This document shows positions 43,201 through 56,206 of a stretch of 64,000 nucleotides of DNA, piece after piece. The notes under the pieces are model-generated. The model had not been told where the DNA came from. It saw nothing but the letters and a program-made list of their open reading frames with translations, and searched no databases. Each line of letters begins with the position of its first letter. Positions within the stretch are counted from its first letter, which is position 1. This DNA comes from Congeria kusceri (lineage: Eukaryota > Mollusca > Bivalvia > Myida > Dreissenidae), in the NCBI GenBank assembly GCA_027627225.1, contig CM051025.1, forward strand, positions 74,546,974 to 74,610,973. The letters run 5' to 3'. The position numbers and the translations under genes are program-made.

Positions 43201-43233
43201 TGACGTCATTGCACGAGAAATGTTTTGACGTCA
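43201..43233. promoter_or_regulatory. Paired CRE-type sites upstream of the 43.9 kb gene
   Basis: Two perfect TGACGTCA palindromes at 43201-43208 and 43226-43233, 25 bp apart, about 660 bp before the first coding exon. Such pairs are typical CREB/ATF sites; function here is inference. Confidence 0.4.
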
Positions 43234-43891
43234 TGAATTCAGCATACCAAGATGGCTGTTAAACGGTCAAAGAACGTCAGTTTTTAAACCCATAATATAG
43301 GTGCGTAACGGTTTTCCTTTAACAATTACTTTACTGTTTAATCTACCAAAGTATGTTTAGCAGAACCGCGTACTAGTACAGTGAGGAATTGAAGCGTCCA
43401 AATTCTACCCATTTAGAATGTAGGGTTTCAGGTCATGTAAAACTAAAGTAAGCCTATTGCAACTTTATTTTAAGCAACGCTCAATGTCGCAGCTGTACAA
43501 AAAGTTGCAATTAATCTCTACCGTTGTCAAAAAAACTTGGTTTATAGTTTGTACCTTGTATTTTACGTCTATAATTCATGATACTAACCGTGCCGTGCTC
43601 ATTCATTTTGTTTGCAAATTAGTTTATGTGTTACGTGTAAATGCGAATCATAATAGATCTAAGTGTCAAACCCGATTTACTGTCTAATTAAAATACATGT
43701 ACATGATTTTGACTAAAAAAAACTATCAGTAGGATTTCAATCGCCCGCGTAGTCTAGCTGTACATGTGAAACGTTTTTACCTCGACAAACTTATTAAAAT
43801 GCAGTTTTATACCCACTGTTTATCTCACAGATCTATGTACCACAGGGATTTCACTGTACCTCAGAATCCTGCAGACGACACTGCCTCCTAA

Positions 43892-46800
43892 ATGACGACG
43901 CACACAGACGATGTGAACGCAGAGGAACTCTCGAGTATGGCAGACACAGCAGCATTTAGCAAAGAAGGTTCAGGTACAGTAAGCGTAAACGATATTACAG
44001 TTGTTATTGTACATCACCAATGGTTTAACAGACTACGCGAAACCTGTAGGTCAGACACCATTATTTTTAACGTATACACCACATATTCAAAATATGGTAT
44101 ACACTGTTAAATAATTGATTATTATTCAATTAATGGGAATAACATGATGTATACAGCTAATTGTTACAGTAATAGTTTCTGTATTTAATTATAAAAAAAA
44201 GTAAAGCTAGCATAAACTCATCGTCGGAACCAACGTTTGCTCAAATACGCTATGCTTCTTGATCGACCGTGGTTGATAATGCTAGCAAAATTTCATACTC
44301 ACGAATAATTAATGAGACATCTCATTGGTTACGTGTCCAAGTCGGCACGGAAAATTCAACCAATCGAAACGACGCGGTATTAAAACAGTCTCATGTAGGC
44401 GGTGTTCGCTTTTATCATATTTACCGTTATGCTGCACGTGTCGGTTTTTGAGCGGTCTGCACTCAATGACATAGGAACCGGTCGACTGATAACTGTTTTA
44501 CAGGTTCATTTGAGGAGTATTCACACTTACTTTAAAGTTCATTGTAATTTCATTGGTCTGCAGGCTCAACAGTATTCGTGAAAACGAACTTTGATAGCAA
44601 ACTCTCACGGTATGTAGTGATAACTGAATATATATCGTGGGTTTCGACGATATCATAAACTTTGTTTAAGGTGTGTTATAAATGTTGTCAAACATGTCTG
44701 ACTATTTGAAAGGTTTCACGTTGTCTTGATTAACGAAACACATATGGACCCAGTCAAAATAAATAGTTGCAATACACGTTTGAGTGGGTCGTATTGCAGA
44801 ATCATCTTAAATTTATCTAAATATATTTTCACTTTAGTTCAAATTTTCGAAATATATTTTTAAAACCACATATTAATTTGTGAAGCCCTTAAAGTACCGA
44901 ACGTAAAGAATATGGCCTGTAATTGATAATAAAGAAACCCTGGGCACAATGTCATATTCACATGGATTAAAATTTTAATGAAAAAAATAATTTAAGGATA
45001 AGAGTTTACTAAAGATAGTTCTGTAATACGGCCTCTTTAAGATTGTTCAAGCCTCGCAATTTACGACCAGTTGTTATTTACGATAATAGTTATAAATACA
45101 TAAACTTAAGTTATAAGTAATTTACACTTTGTTGTTTCTTTTAGCACTTCAGCGGTCACATAACAGGTGCAATATGCGTGAAGATGCTGCGTCGCCAGAA
45201 GAGATGAAACATGGAGCTGTATTACCAGATACTTCCCGACAACAGACCACGTACAAACTGAGTCGACCTACATCCCTGTCACCAGCTGACCTCAGAAGCG
45301 GCACCGGTCTCTCGACACCCTCCTCGGTAAACGCTGGCGTATTTGATAGTATGAAACCACAGTTGAAAGGCCCAAGACCGCCTATAATTCTACCACGACC
45401 AGTTAACCCCGCCCCCTCCCGTGGCGCTGGCCCTATCGGACAGCCTAGCTACACCGTGCACAGCATCCCGGTCCTGAACAACGCCCCCTACCTGGTACAG
45501 CAACTGCATGCCCAGACCGACGCGGCCCCACAGGCGGCCAACAAACTGCCCCGGTACAAATACCACGCGATGCAGAAACATGTGTTGACTACCTCGGCGA
45601 TAATCCTGCCCAGACCGGATGTGCTGATGGGAACAAGCGCCGTGACAAGCGCAACGTGTGCCAATAACATCGTAGAACCAGAAACACGCACTCGAAAACT
45701 AATCGTCAATCAAGTGCTGTAAATCGTTCGAATGACAAAAGCGATGAAACGATTCCTCGTCGTGTAGTTCTTGAACAAAACAATAATGAAGCTACAGTGG
45801 TAAGGAACCCGTCAAGTAGTATGACAATCAATCAATCAGTTAGCAAGACTAGTGCAAGGAGTAGCCATGGAGAGCCGTTCCATTCAACTGAGAAAATTGA
45901 AGCAAACGCCCAGAACGCTCAGCCGGCGCTCAGTAGTTTGGACCGCTGTGAGGAAATGCAAGTTGAGAACACACGAGAGGTGAAAGCTTGGAACGAAGAA
46001 GACCATCTGATGGAGGCGATTAACAGAGTTGCAAGCGGCGAGGCCGAGTTTGAGTCGCCAGAGACACTCGTGAACAAGCGGAGAACGACGGATCCACAAC
46101 CTTATCTGTCAGCAAAGACACATGCTAAAGTAGCGTTTCAGGACAGTGCTCAAACTGAGAACGATTTGTTGCAAATGAACGCTGTTAATAAAGTACATGC
46201 TAAAGATGCGACACATTCGTTTGTGGACAAAAGACAGAAAATTGATCACCGGTTCTCAAAGACTATGGAGTCTCTTGCTCTGCGATATGGGAGAGCTATT
46301 GTGTCACGTGATGACGTCATGAAATCCAGAAGCGACGCCATAACAGCCATAGAGACCAACAAACTTGCGTTGGTAAAAGACCATCACTTGTTAGCATCGA
46401 AACCAAATATTTATGAAAATACAAGCAACAAGAATATACAGTCGCCTCTGTTGAAAGAAGTACATCCCAAGCAGACAGCAAACGACACTAGTACTTCATC
46501 TCCGCACATGAACAAGTTCGATGAGCGCAAGCCAACTGACAGATTAGTACCTGCGAAGAGTACTTCACCCGTTTCCAAACCAGTACCTGAATGTATAATA
46601 GACGGTCCACCACGTAGTCCAATGAAAACTTATGACGCGGAAAAGACAGGGAATGCTGCCACAGTGCCTATGAACCCTGTAGAACAGCTGGACAAGCTAT
46701 CTGGCATGGAGGCCAGCACAACCGTGAAAGTAACCACCGGTGACAGCGCCGGCCCCACTAACTCGAACACCAAGAAAATTTACTATATTCTAAGCAGCAA

Positions 46801-48580
46801 AGATATAGAGGCTCTCAAAGCGAAAAACAAACTGGCGCAAATTCCTATCCAATACACCGTTCCAAGCACAAGTGACGGATCCGGGACCGTAACGTCTGTG
46901 AGACCGAATGTTCCTTACACCAGCAATGTTACAGTGGCAGAGCTTTTGAAACGGAAGCGGGAGGGTAATCAGAGGACCCCAGAGAGGAAACCTAACGTTC
47001 CGCTTCAGTTGTTCAGTAGAGCTCTAACACAAATTGAAGACCGGAAGTTAGTAGCCAGCCAGTTGAAGTCCGATCAAGAATTGAACGGCGGGGTCAGTAT
47101 ACCTAATCGTTTACATAAAACGGGGATTTCAAACAACTATCCAAATAGTTCCGACTGTGTAAAAGTGCTGCGACCACAGGATATCGTGATCAACAGAGCT
47201 AACCGAGCGTCCCCTTCGAGTTCACCGTTAGCAAGCAACTTAAATTCAAGTCCAGAAATCAAGCAAGCTACAATCAATGCGCTGAAACGATTGACTTTTA
47301 AAGATCAGGAATATGACATTTCCCAGGCAGTAGCAAGAAATGATCACGTGACCGTAAAAATAGGAACCAAGACATTTATTGTGAAAACCAGCGAGAGCCC
47401 GAATGCAGCAGGTGCCAGGCGTACAACTCTTCCGGCCCCTAAGCCGCGCGAGAGTGTGAACGACATTGATAAGAGCAAAAAGAGACGAAAAAGCCATAAA
47501 CCGATGTTACACGCAAAGAGGAATAAACACGACGATAAAGGTGAAATGGGCCCAATTGTGGACCGACTGAATTCACCACGTCTGGAGCTGGCGTATTCCC
47601 TGAATTTGATACCAATCGACGCTGATCTTAACAAACACGAAGTGACGTGTTCAGTAAGGGACGCTGGTCACAACCGTGAGAAAATAGGACGGTCGCAGAC
47701 TGTTGGTCATGTCAGTATTAAAAATAACATCAAATTTGCAAACATTGTTCAGATATTTAAGCATGATTCAGGACCAGCTTCATACCACATCGCGAGTATA
47801 AAGCTCACCTTAAGTTCAGGATCTTGCGGAGAGTTTCGAAGATGGTTTGACTATTCTGACTATCCGTGCGCCATTCACATGTCCGACGAAGGTGTGATTG
47901 AGCACATTGAGATAGAGTCCGTCAGGCCGGGGCTTTATGTCGTCATTGACTGCATTGAAGGTCAGCCGGGCCGACACCGGCGGGTTGTGAGAGCCGTGTT
48001 GTCTGTTTACCCGCCCCACGTGGCGGCAATACCTTCGAACACCCTGGCGGTTGTCATTGGCGACGTCTATGACTCTGAAGATGCGAGCAGGAAGGCGATG
48101 GATGCTATCAGCGAGACTTTGGGCATGGAAGAGGTTATCCAGGCATTTCTAGAGGCGCAAAAATCGCATTTCAACCCCGAGGTGCTCGACAAGAAATATG
48201 GTTCGGTAACGGACCGAAGTCAGTCCCCAAAATACCATTCGCCGATATTTTATTCGAAAGGCATGCACGGATTCTTCGAACAAGGCCTTGTACCGACACC
48301 TGTGAGTTCAGGAGATCGTAAAGCGGCCAGTGGCAGTTGTCAAAGCAGTGTGTCTCTGAGAACCGGAAGTACTCTGTCGCTCTTGAAGTCCAAAGGGGAT
48401 CTTCCACGGTTCAGTGAGCGCGCGATGGCGTTGAAAATCCGACAAAACGAGCTGTTTGCGTCCTGCCAGAGACTGAAAATACCGCACGTCAAGAAACGGT
48501 CGAACAAACGTAAACGGTGTGAAAATATCGAAAAAGAGAGACATAATGACAACTTTGCACAAATGGGCATTGCGTTATAA
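43892..48580 (+). CDS. Unrecognised large protein, probably nuclear, with a probable frameshift
   Basis: Exon 1 at 43892-43973 starts MTTHTDDVNAEELSSMAD and ends CAG|GTACAG. It joins in frame (phase 1) to an exon at 45145 after TTTTAG, giving ...KEGSALQRSHNRCN. That exon is open to a TAA at 45720. From 45668 the -1 frame is open and runs with coding-like composition to the stop at 48578-48580, for roughly 1,150 residues if one base is corrected. I do not recognise the family. Most is polar, low-complexity and proline/serine-rich (repeated IILPRPxx motifs near the start). Basic clusters KKRRKSHK and KKRSNKRKRC look like nuclear signals. One compact domain lies at about 47800-48200 (EFRRWFDYSDYPCAIHMSDE, GLYVVIDCIEGQPGRHRRVV). 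The GTG at 45797 is not a start, because the frame is open upstream. Confidence 0.75.
44215..44660. mobile_element. Inverted-repeat element in intron 1 of the 43.9 kb gene
   Basis: The left end CATCGTCGGAACCAACGTTT, with GCTCAAATACGCTATGCTTC, is related to the element at 22625. The right end is ATATATCGTGGGTTTCGACG. It carries no conserved protein. Confidence 0.5.
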
Positions 48581-48699
48581 GCGTCAACCATGACGTTAGA
48601 ATGTCGGACGCTAACAAAGCGATCGACGTTGTTCGTCGATTGTATATGTATGTTACTCATGTTTCCAAGTTCTTTTGTTACCGCAAAATAGTTGGTGTT

Positions 48700-50115
48700 G
48701 TTACCGTCAAATAGTTCGTGTTCGTGAAGTATGTACTGCACTTGTGTTAGTGGAATTTGAAACTGACAGTATGGCCTGCACTCGTATTCGTGGAATATGT
48801 AACTGACAGTTTGTACTGCACTCGTATTCGTGGAGTGTGTTACGGACATTATATGCTGCAATGGTATTCGTGGGATGTGTTAATGACAGTGTGTACTGCA
48901 CTTGTGTTCGTGGAATGTGTTACAGACAGTATGTACTGCACATGTGTTCGTGGAATGTGTTACTGACAGTATGTACTGCGTTCGTGTTCGTGGAATGTGT
49001 TACAGACAGTATGTACTCCACTTGTGTTCGTGGAATGTGTAACTGACAGTATGTACTGCATTTGTGTTCGTGGAATGTGTAACTGACAGTATGTACTGCA
49101 CTCGTGTTCGTGCAATGTGTAACTGACAGTATGTGCTGCACTCGTGTTCGTGGAATGTTTTACTGACAGTATATACTGCACTCGTGTTCGTGAAATGTGT
49201 TACTGACAGTATTTACTGCACTTGTCTTCGTGGAATGTGTAAATGACAGTCTGTACTGCACTTGTGTTCGTGGAATGTGTTAATGACAATGTGTACTGCA
49301 CTCATGTTCGTGCAATGTGTTGCTGACAGTGTGCACTGCACTCGTGTTCGTGGAAAGTGTAACTGACAGTATGTGCTGCACTCGTGTTCGTGGAATGTTT
49401 TACTGACAGTATGTACTGCACTCGTGTTCGTGAAATGTGTTACTGACAGTATTTACTGCACTTGTCTTCGTGGAATGTGTAAATGACAGTCTGTACTGCA
49501 CTTGTGTTCGTGGAATGTGTTAATGACAATGTGTACTGCACTCATGTTCGTGCAATGTGTTGCTGACAGTATGCACTGCACTCGTGTTCGTGAAATGTGT
49601 TGCTGACAGTATGTACTGCACTCGTGTTCGTGGAATGTGTTACTGACAGCATATACTGCACTCGTGTTCGTGGAATGTGTAACTGACAGTATGTACTGCA
49701 CTCGTGTTCGTAGAATGTGTAACTGACAGTATGTACTGCACTCGTGTTCGTGGAATGTGTTACTGACAATGTGTACTGTACTTGTGTTCGTGGAATGTGT
49801 TATTGACAATGTGTACTGAACTCGTGTTCTTGGAATGTGTTACTGACAGTATGTGCTGCACATGTGTTCGTGAAATTTGAAACTGACAGTATGTGCTGCA
49901 TTCGTGTTCGTGGAATGTGTAACTGACAGTATGTGCTGCACTTGTCTTCGTGGAATGTGTAACTGACAGTATGTACTGCACTCGTGTCCGTCTGTTGTTC
50001 GTAAAATGTGTTACTCACAGTATTTACTGCATGTTTTTTCATAACATTTGAAACTGACAGTATGGCCTTCACTTGTGTTCGTGGAATGTTTAACAGACAG
50101 TCCATACTGCACTCG
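48700..50115. repeat. 40 bp minisatellite, about 35 copies
   Basis: The unit contains GTGTTCGTGGAATGTGT, TACTGACAGTATGTACTGCA and CTC, phase-locked at 40 bp with mild divergence and one irregular patch near 49980-50060. A stretch of about 240 bp (49130-49370) is repeated almost exactly at 49370-49610, so blocks of units duplicated together. It begins about 120 bp after the stop of the gene ending at 48580 and may be in its 3' untranslated region. Confidence 0.95.
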
Positions 50116-50427
50116 TTTTTGTTCAGATGTTGTACTATTGTAGTTTAATATAGTTGTTTGCTGAACATATTGCGTTCAGTTAATTAGTTACATTTTAGTT
50201 TGTTTGAATGTAGTTACTTTAATAGCTTCTGTCATTTCTTAAAGTTCTTTACATTAGTACTGAATATCGTCCAGTCGGATTCTGTTTGCAAACAAACACT
50301 TCAAATACTTTCAGGACAGTTGGCTTTGATTTACCGTTAATTCATTGATGTATTCTATTTTTATTTCAATTGTTATGAAATACAAATATACAAAGAAGTG
50401 TATATCACCGATTATATTATAATATTA

Positions 50428-50985
50428 TGCCCCCATCGAAGATGGCGGGGTATATCGGTTTGCTTATGTCGGTCGGTTGGTCTGAATGTCGGTCGACCAC
50501 TTTCGGTTCCGATCTTAACCAAACTTCATGAAATTGTTCATCGGCATAATTATATCGGCCAAGTTCGATAATGAGCCAAATCGCTCCAGGAATTGTGGAG
50601 TTATGGCCCTTGATTTATCTAAAATTGGCCTTTTTAGCCGTGTCCAACAGGTTTCATCCGATCTTCACCAAGCTTGCTGAAAAAAATTGTGGGCATAATA
50701 TCTCGGCTAAGTCCGATAATCGGCCAAATTGCAACAGGAATTGTGGAGTTATGATCCTTGAATTATCTAAAATTTGCCGCTTTAGCGGTTTCCGTTCTTG
50801 AAGTCCAACATTTTTCATCCAATCTTCACTAAACTTCATGAAAAGTTATGGCCCTTGATTTATCTAAAATTGGCTATTTAGCAGTTTCTGCTCCATATGT
50901 CTAACAGTTCTCATCTGATCTTTACCAAACTTGATATTTAAAAGATTGCCTTTAACCAAGAGGGGGCATAACTGTTTTATAAACA
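50428..50985 (+). mobile_element. Decayed interspersed repeat with ~170 bp internal units
   Basis: Opens ATGCCCCCATCGAAGATGGC and ends AGAGGGGGCATAACTGTT. Two to three units inside share GGAATTGTGGAGTTATG, CCTTGATTTATCTAAAATTG and TCATCCGATCTTCACCAA. Non-coding. Confidence 0.65.
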
Positions 50986-52441
50986 GTACTGTTTTCGTTG
51001 ATATTTTTATTATTTTCGGTAGTTTAATGGTAGATCCAAGTGTTCAATATATATGATAACATTTCGATTTGTTGTCATTAATATGCCAATTACAACAGAA
51101 TAAAAATACAATTTATAATCAGAATGTTGTTTTAAGAACAGATCAGAACAAAAATTGTATTTTCACTTAAACAGTACATGTTTATCGTGATATGAACAAG
51201 GAATTTACTTGATTTAAGTATTATAGAACAAAGATTTGGCAAGCTCAATATCATATAAATATGGATGGATGAAATGACTAACAACGATGCAAGTATATAT
51301 ATAATTTCGGAGTAAGAAAAAATATATTTGAAGAACTATAATTCAGAATATGATTATCGAAGTTTAGAACATATATATAATGAGTATAAAATGCTTGATT
51401 ATATAATGAAAAATGTGAGCAAATATAAGCAAAACATATGTATACCCTAATTGTTTGTTTTCAGTAATGTTATTGTGAAAAGTACAGCCCGAGCTTTTAG
51501 ACCACATGGTTGTAACTTTGAACTTCAGTGTTTAGACACGTGATCGCTCAGAGAAATCATTTTGTGCACAGTAATCTATTTAAGACATAATTTTTGATTG
51601 TTCAACCACTAAACAACGATTAGGAATTTTGATACGTGGGCATTAAACCAGGAGGCCGTTAACCCGAGTTGTTTAATAGCCACGCAGCAGAAAGACAAAG
51701 AGTTGTTTATTGGCCGAAAACAACTATAATGCAACAATTATTTCGATTTTAACATGATTTTAATTTATTTTTGCAGTTGTAATTGGAACTACTTTTTACT
51801 GTATTGCGCTCAGAATCGGGGATCTTTTTAGCTTTGTTTATTGGGTAGTTAAGCAACGATAATTGTGTTCTTTGTCTATTAGAAAAAGTAGCGAGTGTCA
51901 TGTTAGAATATATTTATTTGAATCATGTCCCTTCTTGGAAGCTATCGTAGGCAAACACATGTCTCTAGTTGACATTTGACCCATTGAGGTGCAATTGAAC
52001 AACATAGTAAATACCTATAGGCCTAACTGCTGTGGAACTATCGGAGTCTCATGAAACTCGTTTGTTCAATATATTATTAATCAACTTTAAAATATTACGC
52101 ACAGTATCAGTGAAAATGCACGTCTTATATTAGTAAGCACGAGTAAATAAAACGATCAACTGTTCCTGTACGAATTCAGCTGTTCCTGTATGGGGTCGCA
52201 TTGTGAATGGCTATAAGCAGTGCCCGTATGAAGTTTCGATGCCTGTGAAATTGGAAATACTGAATTTCTCCAGAAAAAATGAAGCCATCTTGAAATAAAT
52301 ACGGTAAAACAAAATACAAACAATCGAAGTTGTACAATTTTCAGGGGTAATAACTAAGTACGACTTGCAGACACGTAAAATTTAGTCAGTAATGTAAACT
52401 TTATTAATAAAATAGAATCTACTATGTAAATACGTGATTTC

Positions 52442-52442
<1 letters not shown>

Positions 52443-52510
<68 letters not shown>

Positions 52511-52511
52511 T
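52443..52511. repeat. (GACA)n microsatellite
   Basis: About 17 uninterrupted GACA units, probably length-polymorphic. The minus-strand open frame of repeated CLSV is a by-product. Confidence 0.97.
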
Positions 52512-52894
52512 AGACATACAGTTTATGTAACACTTGCACATATAGTACATCGTCTGAACACGTACGGGCTCATGCCAATACAGCAGACCTCGGACAAATA
52601 ACTGCCTGTATGAAATCACCTATTTAATAACACTATAGTATCAATTTAAATTGTGTATGTGTCGATATGTTTTCTCGCACAAATTTCCTAAACATTTACG
52701 TTCGTCTTATTCATCAGATTATAATTGCCTCGTTATACAGTATAGAGAAATCGGTCGTTATCTCAATAAGGGTGTTTACAGACACGGTGTAGCGTTTCCG
52801 TACTGATTCTCCAATTTCAAGGTTTTCGTACTGAAAAATGGTCGGTGTCGAATCAATAAATACTATTGATCTAGGTTAACGCTGTCTATGTCCA

Positions 52895-53156
52895 GGGCCC
52901 ATATCCACAAAGCTCCTTAGTGAAAACTTACGTAAATGTCTTAAAATCACGAAATTCCTTAAGTCTGTGGCAGGTTTATGTCAAGTCTATTGTGTCTTCA
53001 ATTGTTGTAAAAGGGTAAAAAATCAACAGGTGCTTCTTATTTTACTATATTTCAGATGTAAAATATTTATTCTCACAAGGAAATATGTATTTGAAATTTT
53101 CCCTTAAATCTGACTTAAATTGAGATTTCCCTTAGGAGCTTTGTGGATATGGCCCC
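52895..53156. mobile_element. MITE with GGGCCCATATCCACAAAGCT ends
   Basis: Left end GGGCCCATATCCACAAAGCT; right end AGCTTTGTGGATATGGCCCC. About 260 bp, CTTAAG-rich subterminal sequence, no coding capacity. It is the cleanest copy of the family seen in DOLK intron 5. Confidence 0.82.
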
Positions 53157-54301
53157 AGGTGTAATATAACTATTTAAAAAGAGAAAGATTATAAAACCAG
53201 CGAAGAGCTTACATGTGCCCCTGTTCGCTAGAAGTACATGTACATGAAAATCACTTAATGCTTAAACACTGATATAATATGTGTAAATGTATAAACATGC
53301 TTAAATAATATACGCCTTTAAGTGCTATATGTTTTGAATATAACAATAATAATAATAATAATATAATAATAAAAAAAAACAATAAAAAAATAAATTAATA
53401 ATAATGACAACAACAATACTGAATACACTATGTTTAGTATATTGTAGTATTTGGTAACAAATACATGTATTATCATTCTTTGCAAACGCATCGTGAACCG
53501 TACTGATTTTTACCTGTGTCTATTCTTTGTGGAATGAAATTACAGATATATACAGATATAAAAGCCCAACAAACAGGGACTTTAAAACTGCATTCAAATT
53601 GAACATTAGTAGTAAACAAACACTTAGTGTAGCGTATTAAAACGCATTAATTAACGTAAAAAAACGAGTAAAAGTTGACGTGAAGAATAACAAATACTTA
53701 CGTTTTAAATGAGACATATATAAATCTCTTCCATACAATGGCCGATGTAAAAACGAAAATGGAGGCATATGATATTATAAATTTCTGAAAATCTCTTTTT
53801 CACTTTCCAAAATATATATAACGCACACATTTTATTATAAAATGCGTGATATTTTAGTGCTGCCTTTGTTCTGTAAATATGTTTTTCTATTATGTTTCAT
53901 GTTATTTTGTCACTTTCATTTGGATTTTGAACATAATTGAGATGAAACATCGGAAATACACACTTTAATCCTCGTGAACAATGGAATACATATACTTACA
54001 CTAAGTACGGTAATATAAAAACGTATCTTGAAAGTAGCAGTTACACGATGTATATCTAATTTTTTGACGTTTTATTATGTATTTTAAGGCAGAGAGAACT
54101 AAAATGCGATCATATTGTATTTAAACCTTAAAGCATTCGTAATAGTCATTCTTTAACCGAAATATGTAGTTATTTAACGAGCCCGCAGGGCGAGATTAAA
54201 TAATTAACATGTTGAGGTCAAAGGGTGCTACAAGTGTTTTATACCATATTAACCTATCAAAGCGCAACTTTCCACGATGCCGATCCAAAGGGTGTTTCTT
54301 A

Positions 54302-54372
54302 GACGTCACGTGATGTCTAACACGTGTTGCGTTTCCAAATTTAGCGCTGTCATTAGGTCACGTGATGTCTGG
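54302..54372 (+). promoter_or_regulatory. Duplicated GTCACGTGATGTCT motif upstream of the Crypton
   Basis: GTCACGTGATGTCTAACACG at about 54305 and GTCACGTGATGTCTGGCATG at about 54358, each centred on the E-box CACGTG, 110-175 bp before the element's ATG. They may be promoter sites. Confidence 0.4.
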
Positions 54373-55773
54373 CATGCCTGGAATCGTGAGTGTCGTTTCC
54401 AAATTTTAGCGAAGTCGCCAGATGTCCATTCAGTGCAGTCATTATAGTCTAGGATTTCAAGGGATAAACACTTCAATATGGATGCCTTAGATTCAGATGA
54501 TGTTATTTTGAGTCAGATTGCTAATATCATGGAGTTTGACTACCTCGAAATGACATCTTTAGCTACTTCACATGAAAATCTCATTCTTTCACAAGCTGTG
54601 GATGAAATAGAAAATTCGGATGGACAGTATGATTATGATGCAAACGTGTCTTTTGATCTTGGGTTTTTGGACTTAATAAAGACAGAAGAGGCAGAGGATT
54701 ACTCGGGAGCGACCGGACGTGGTCTTGGAGCAACCGGAAGTGGTCTTGGAGCAACCGGAAGTGGTATTGGGGTTTTGGACTTAATAAAGACCGAATAGAC
54801 CGAGATTGACTCGCGAGCGACCGCAAGCGGTGTTGAAGCAACCGGAAGTGGTGGTGGAGCAACCGGAAATGCTGTTGAAGCCGGAAGTGCCGCTTCGGTC
54901 CTCCATCAGAAAACGCCTTCCAGTACTGCAACCAGATTTGCAAAGACGGTGACCGATGAAGACATTGATAACCTCAATGCTTCAAAAATTAACAAAAAAC
55001 ACTGAGAAAAGCACGCGATGGGCAAGACTTGTCTTCGACGAATGGAGGAAAAAACGGGGAGGTGATATTCCCGACCTAGCTTCTATGAGCACAGAAGAGA
55101 TGAACCACTGGCTGCAGAGGTTTGTGTTGGAAGTGCGAAATCAAACAGGAGATTACTACACAAGCAAAGCACTTAATTTGATTCTGTGTGGACTTTTGAG
55201 TTACCTTCGGGACAGAAATGTGTACGACACAATTTCCTCGATGAAAAGGATCCTGACTTCTGTCCGTTAAGATAGACAAATAACAGTCAAATGAAGGTTT
55301 TATTAGAGAAGGGAGTTGGTGCAGATGTGAAACAAGCAGATCCGATTCCAGAAGACGCTGAAGAGAAATTGTGGAATTTGGGCGTTTCGGGAAAAGGCGA
55401 TGCTAAACGGTTGCAATACACATTATTCTTTTACGTGTGCAAAACTCTTCGGTCTACGCGGACGCGACGAGCACCGCAACCTGGTCTACGAACAATTTGA
55501 AATTGGGGAAGATGAGATCGGGAAGTACGTTAGATTCCTCGGAAGGGATAAAAAGACATTCAAAGGAGGACTCGGGCATCGACATCTGCAACGAAAAGAT
55601 GTAAAACACTACTGCACAGAAGGTAAGCGAATTATTTCTTTCTATTTTTATATTAAACCTACGGTATGTATTTTAACTCGATTGCATCGAAAGCCTCAGG
55701 CTTATTGATACACTCTCGAGTCCGTTGCCTGGGTAAAACCACTATTTGGTGTCTTCGGGGAAGATCTTGAGAA

Positions 55774-55850
55774 TACTCCCAGAGTGGGGATCGAACCCGG
55801 GGCTTCCCGATCGCTAGGCGGACATCATATCCACAACTCCACCGCGACCT
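55774..55850 (-). repeat. tRNA-derived SINE head in the Crypton intron
   Basis: Minus strand begins AGGTCGCGGTGGAGTTGTGG (A-box region) and has GGGTTCGATCCCC (B box) about 40 nt on, followed by ACTCTGGGAGTATTCTC. The promoter boxes are intact; acceptor pairing is poor. Confidence 0.7.
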
Positions 55851-55887
55851 TTCTTTTTTAATAGTCGATACTGTGGATGAAAGGTGA

Positions 55888-55953
55888 ACCCGGTGCGGTT
55901 CTCGAACCCGCGACCGTCGGAAAACGGCGCATTACCATCTAAGCTAACCGGGC
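55888..55953 (-). repeat. tRNA-like sequence, probably SINE-derived
   Basis: The minus strand has a 7 bp acceptor stem (GCCCGGT with ACCGGGT, one G-U), the A box TAGCTTAGATGGTAATG and the B box GGGTTCGAGAACC. It is only 66 nt long and the anticodon loop cannot be set to 7 nt, so I read it as a tRNA pseudogene or SINE head. Confidence 0.55.
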
Positions 55954-56206
55954 GACTCGTTCTTAACAACGCACATTACATAACGAATACATTTTTACTT
56001 CATTTGCAAGAGCAAAATCTAGTGAAAGGAATTTATGTTTCAAAGTTTTCGGACCCATACTGAGCTTTTTTTTCTTGTTTTTCTGTTTTCAGGCCACAGG
56101 TCGATAGCAGACCATTTCATGAGTTACTTGGATGCGCTTGGAAATTCTGGACCGTTCTATCGCAGGCCACTTGCTTGTGATAGTCTGACGTACGGCAAGC
56201 ATCCTC

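Larger units (their letters stand above)
50986..54300. other. AT-rich intergenic DNA
   Basis: No gene is recognisable. It holds the GACA microsatellite, a GGGCC MITE and an (AAT)n-like patch at about 53340-53405, listed separately where clear. Confidence 0.5.

Noticed and set aside
45797..45799. GTG at 45797 as start of the 927-codon frame
   Set aside because: The frame is open upstream to 45668 with coding-like residues, and an upstream exon chain exists.
48757..50105. Overlapping open frames with HEHECSTYCQLHI-type repeats
   Set aside because: Produced by the 40 bp minisatellite in several frames at once; no start context, splice sites or family.
55888..55953. Functional tRNA gene
   Set aside because: Only 66 nt, the anticodon loop does not reach 7 nt, and it sits in an element intron beside another tRNA-like head.
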